Shown one piece after another: positions 6,367 through 8,318 of a stretch of 8,318 nucleotides of DNA. Made by a program: the position numbers and the translations under genes. The stretch spans positions 1-8,318 of the forward strand of contig JAICQC010000198.1 of the NCBI GenBank assembly GCA_025938055.1, written 5' to 3'. The notes under the pieces were generated by a model that had not been told where the DNA came from, made no database searches, and saw only the letters and a program-made list of their open reading frames with translations. Origin of the DNA: Anaerolineales bacterium (GTDB lineage Bacteria; Chloroflexota; Anaerolineae; Anaerolineales; Villigracilaceae). Positions within the stretch are counted from its first letter, which is position 1, and each line of letters starts with the position of its first letter.

Positions 6367-6374
6367 GGGAGGAA
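6367..6374 (+). promoter_or_regulatory. Strong ribosome binding site of the 155-residue protein gene
   Basis: GGGAGGAA contains a full GGAGG core (6368-6372) seven bases before the ATG at 6380. It is the best Shine-Dalgarno among the operon genes and fixes this start. Confidence 0.75.
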
Positions 6375-6379
6375 TTTGT

Positions 6380-6847
6380 ATGTCAGAATGGAAGCGCACT
6401 ACGCAGGAAACCGCTTTTGAATATTTACCGCCTGAAATGGTCTCCGCTATCCGCGGGCATATCGAGCAATATAATCTCGGATTGATCCTCTCGGACGCGT
6501 CGATGAGCATTCAAACCCATTCGGAAAAGAAAAGCAAAGGATGGTTCGGGAAAACGGAATGGGTCCAAACAGGCGCGGTTCTGACGCCGCGCTGGCTGCT
6601 CTGGGCGATTACTGGGACAAAGACACGCGGAGTGACCGCCCTCTCTGCACAGTTGACCGATCTCTCCATACAGGATTACGCCCAGACGCCGTTCGCAAAA
6701 ATGATCCCAGATTCTGGTATTCAGGTCAGCGGGATTTTTACAGATGCCAGTGAGAGCGCCAGCGCCTTCATCGGGCTGGAGGAAAATGAGGCGGGGAATA
6801 AATTCAAAGAAGCCGTAATCCAGGCGACGCAGCAGGCGAAGAAATAA
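6380..6847 (+). CDS. Small cytosolic protein of unknown function, possibly PH-like fold
   Basis: A 155-residue protein that I cannot assign to a named family. It has no signal peptide or convincing transmembrane segment. The layout is an N-terminal amphipathic region (about 1-35), then alternating hydrophobic strands (around 42-48, 62-79 with VLTPRWLLWAIT, 84-96, and 113-121 with GIQVSGIF), and a C-terminal helix (about 134-155) rich in Glu, Lys and Ala. A strand series closed by a C-terminal helix, with an LTPRWLLW-like hairpin, recalls bacterial PH/GRAM-like domains; this is a fold guess, not a homology call. It follows the binding-protein gene by 18 bases with a strong ribosome binding site, and it is the last gene before the terminator. 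The clear start, stop and terminator make it a real gene. Its link to the peptidases rests only on position. Confidence 0.7.
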   Translation: MSEWKRTTQETAFEYLPPEMVSAIRGHIEQYNLGLILSDASMSIQTHSEKKSKGWFGKTEWVQTGAVLTPRWLLWAITGTKTRGVTALSAQLTDLSIQDYAQTPFAKMIPDSGIQVSGIFTDASESASAFIGLEENEAGNKFKEAVIQATQQAKK

Positions 6848-6848
6848 A

Positions 6849-6879
6849 CAGGCTCCCGATTTTGGGAGCCTGCTCTTTT
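6849..6879. terminator. Bidirectional rho-independent terminator between convergent genes
   Basis: CAGGCTCCC (6849-6857) pairs perfectly with GGGAGCCTG (6864-6872) across a six-base loop, a 9-bp stem with 7 G-C pairs. On the plus strand it is followed by CTCTTTTA, starting just after the stop of the 155-residue gene (TAA 6845-6847). On the minus strand the hairpin is followed by TTTATTTC, right after the stop of the DUF456 gene (6881-6883). It should therefore end both transcripts. Confidence 0.88.
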
Positions 6880-6880
6880 A

Positions 6881-7402
6881 TTAGAGTACCCATGCCCACA
6901 GCATCCAGAGTCCGGTCATCATCAGCCCGATCAAGAACCTCGCGCCAAATGCCCACCCCCAGCCAATCATGTAAGCCTTTGTCGATTGAAGGGCGGCTTC
7001 GTTGTTTTTCAATCTGCGGTTTTCCGCCAGGTACAGGCCAAGCGGGGCGGCGACCAGCCCGATCAGCGGCGTGAAGAAGATACTGGCAACAATCCCGGCT
7101 GCAAACGCAAAGAGGATCGAACTCCACGGCACGTACTTATCGCGCATTTTGTACGCGATGATCAGGTTATCCAGGATATTCCCAGCGATCATCAGGACGG
7201 TAATGATGCCGAACAGGGTCCAGTCCCAGCCCGTCATATTGCCCGCCGCGTTCTCAAGGATTGCATAGACCAGTGTTCCCAGCCACATGACGGTGAGACC
7301 CGGGAAGACCGGTATGATCAATCCCAGCAGTCCCACGAGCAGGACAAAGAGTGTGAAGATCTCCAGGACGGCTTGCAAAAGGAGTTGAAAATCGGGTGGC
7401 AT
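6881..7402 (-). CDS. DUF456 family integral membrane protein
   Basis: A 173-residue hydrophobic protein matching the DUF456 pattern. The signature LLGLIIPVFPG (25-35) corresponds to the family's G-x-x-G-x-x-x-P-x-x-PG motif, and TPLIGLVAAPLGLYLAE (111-127) corresponds to the conserved second half with small residues and an acidic end. Membrane segments are likely at about 8-31, 36-50, 62-82, 94-125 (probably two) and 145-170. The usual family length is about 160-170, so the gene is complete. Function is unknown for the family. The start is the ATG complementary to 7400-7402, with AAGGAG just upstream. It lies downstream of serS on the same strand, separated by the nested repeat at 7417-7473, and ends at the shared terminator. 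It may be cotranscribed with serS by read-through or have a promoter inside the repeat region. Confidence 0.83.
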   Translation of the reverse strand: MPPDFQLLLQAVLEIFTLFVLLVGLLGLIIPVFPGLTVMWLGTLVYAILENAAGNMTGWDWTLFGIITVLMIAGNILDNLIIAYKMRDKYVPWSSILFAFAAGIVASIFFTPLIGLVAAPLGLYLAENRRLKNNEAALQSTKAYMIGWGWAFGARFLIGLMMTGLWMLWAWVL

Positions 7403-7405
7403 GTT

Positions 7406-7411
7406 CTCCTT
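7406..7411 (-). promoter_or_regulatory. Ribosome binding site of the DUF456 gene
   Basis: On the minus strand AAGGAG lies three bases before the ATG at 7402. It is a strong match with slightly short spacing. It lies only five bases from the foot of the inverted repeat at 7417. Confidence 0.65.
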
Positions 7412-7473
7412 ATAAAAACCTTGCGAAGGTTTGTATTGCCGCGTGGCAGATTAGACTTAACCTTCGCAAGGTT
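7412..7473 (-). terminator. Possible terminator or attenuator after serS
   Basis: Read on the minus strand, the inverted repeat can fold as a 15-bp stem with a 27-base loop, or its last copy as a 6-bp hairpin. In both cases TTTTTAT follows (7418-7412). It starts 10 bases after the serS stop. The stem is only moderately G-C rich and the loop is long, so efficiency is doubtful. It may act as an attenuator between serS and the DUF456 gene. Confidence 0.4.
7417..7473. repeat. Nested inverted repeat element (REP/MITE-like)
   Basis: AACCTTGCGAAGGTT (7417-7431) is the exact reverse complement of AACCTTCGCAAGGTT (7459-7473). Each 15-base copy is itself nearly palindromic, with 6-bp arms around a three-base centre. 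The 27-base spacer holds a third small hairpin, TGCC-GCGT-GGCA (7437-7448). The unit is compact, 57 bases, wholly intergenic, and structured on both strands. This organisation recalls interspersed REP/BIME sequences or very short MITEs. No target-site duplication is evident: the flanking bases do not match. Copy number in the genome cannot be judged from one window. Confidence 0.7.
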
Positions 7474-7483
7474 ACCTATTTTC

Positions 7484-8318
7484 TTATGCTTTGATTATAT
7501 CCACTCCGCCCATCCACGGACGGAGGACCTCCGGCACGACGATCGAGCCATCAGCTTGCTGATTGTTCTCCAGTATCGCAATCAGCGTGCGCGGCAGACC
7601 GAGACCCGATCCGTTCAGTGTATGCAGCAAGCGAGCCTTACCGCCGTCTGCGGGACGATACTTAATATTCGCACGACGCGCCTGGAAGTCGCGCACATTC
7701 GAGACCGACGAAACCTCGAGCCACTCGTTACAGCCCGCTGCCCAGACTTCGATATCATAGGTGATGGCTGCACCGAATCCAAGGTCGCCGGTACAGAGCT
7801 GCTTCACGCGGTACGTGAAGCCGAGCGCGGCGCAGGTCGCTTCGGCGTCTTCGCGCATCTTCTCCAGCAGCCCATCGGACTCCTCCGGCCTGGCGTACAT
7901 GTACATTTCGACCTTGTCGAACTGGTGCCCGCGCTTGATGCCGCGCACGTCTCGCCCGGCGCTCATCTTTTCGCGGCGAAAGCACGGGGTATAGGCGGTG
8001 TAGAGGAGCGGCAGTTGTGTTTCATCCAGGATCTCGTCCATGTGTAGCCCCGTCAGAGGCACCTCCGCGGTAGGCACAAAGTACAAATCCTCTTCATGGT
8101 CTTTATAGAGATTATCGGCGAACTTCGGCAATTGACCCGCGCCGAAGACGGTTGCGGTTCTCACCATGAAGGGGAGATACTTCTCCGTGTAGCCCTGGCG
8201 GATGTGAAGGTCCAGCATAAACGCAATCAGGGCACGCTGCAGGCGCGCGCCCGGTCCGTTCAATACATAAAAACGTGATCCGGTGATTTTCGTGCCGCGC
8301 TCAAAATCGAGGATACCC
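7484..8318 (-). CDS. serS: Seryl-tRNA synthetase, C-terminal catalytic part (start beyond the right edge)
   Basis: The last 277 residues of a class IIa seryl-tRNA synthetase, which charges tRNA-Ser (and tRNA-Sec) with serine in the cytoplasm. Full proteins are about 425 residues, so the N-terminal coiled-coil arm and first part of the catalytic domain lie off the window. The frame is open to the edge, beginning with GILDFERG. Visible landmarks are the TAEVPLT serine-binding segment, motif 2 ([14 protein letters not shown] then HQFDKVE) and motif 3 ([20 protein letters not shown] followed by [11 protein letters not shown]). The motif 2 loop has Glu-Lys-Met where the common bacterial form is Glu-Ala-Gly. 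The gene ends with TAA at 7484-7486, ten bases before the nested repeat. Identification is very secure. Confidence 0.97.
   Translation of the reverse strand, partial: GILDFERGTKITGSRFYVLNGPGARLQRALIAFMLDLHIRQGYTEKYLPFMVRTATVFGAGQLPKFADNLYKDHEEDLYFVPTAEVPLTGLHMDEILDETQLPLLYTAYTPCFRREKMSAGRDVRGIKRGHQFDKVEMYMYARPEESDGLLEKMREDAEATCAALGFTYRVKQLCTGDLGFGAAITYDIEVWAAGCNEWLEVSSVSNVRDFQARRANIKYRPADGGKARLLHTLNGSGLGLPRTLIAILENNQQADGSIVVPEVLRPWMGGVDIIKA

Noticed and set aside
6986..8047. Plus-strand open frame of 353 codons across the DUF456 gene, the nested repeat and serS
   Set aside because: It runs antisense to two well-identified genes and through the intergenic repeat. The product is rich in Arg, Gln, His and Asp with no recognisable domain, which is typical of antisense frames in G+C-rich genes.

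Overview
The window looks like chromosomal DNA from a Chloroflexota bacterium, most likely class Anaerolineae. This is inferred from the moderately high G+C, the exported proteins with long Thr/Pro/Ser-rich linkers, and the mix of M42 peptidases, a DUF456 membrane protein and a bacterial seryl-tRNA synthetase. No database search was possible, so the lineage is a judgement. No CRISPR array, tRNA, rRNA, insertion sequence or phage gene was seen. There is no gene-free stretch longer than about 85 bases.

Left edge (1-599, minus strand): the N-terminal 199 codons of an SbcC/Rad50-type SMC-like ATPase, running off the window. It is separated by a 67-base divergent intergenic region from a rightward gene cluster. 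That region carries a palindromic -10-like sequence that could serve both directions.

Main cluster (667-6847, plus strand): seven closely spaced genes that read as one operon. They are (1) a membrane-anchored protein that is almost entirely a Thr/Pro stalk; (2) a divergent M42 metallo-aminopeptidase whose ATG directly follows the previous stop; (3) a second M42 peptidase; (4) an S51/cyanophycinase-like serine peptidase; (5) a third M42 peptidase; (6) a solute-binding protein with a signal peptide and Thr/Pro linker, whose ATG overlaps the stop of the third M42 gene; and (7) a small cytosolic protein of unknown function. A strong rho-independent hairpin ends the cluster and also lies just past the end of the convergent gene. 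The simplest reading is a peptide-scavenging and peptide-degradation operon. The exported binding protein would act at the surface, and four signal-less peptidases would work in the cytoplasm. Three M42 paralogues side by side raise the possibility of a mixed TET-type complex.

Right part (minus strand): serS (C-terminal 277 residues; its start lies beyond the right edge), then an 81-base gap, then a DUF456 membrane protein. The gap holds a compact nested inverted repeat (7417-7473) that may be a mobile or interspersed repeat and also resembles a terminator for serS. The DUF456 gene ends at the shared terminator with the peptidase operon.
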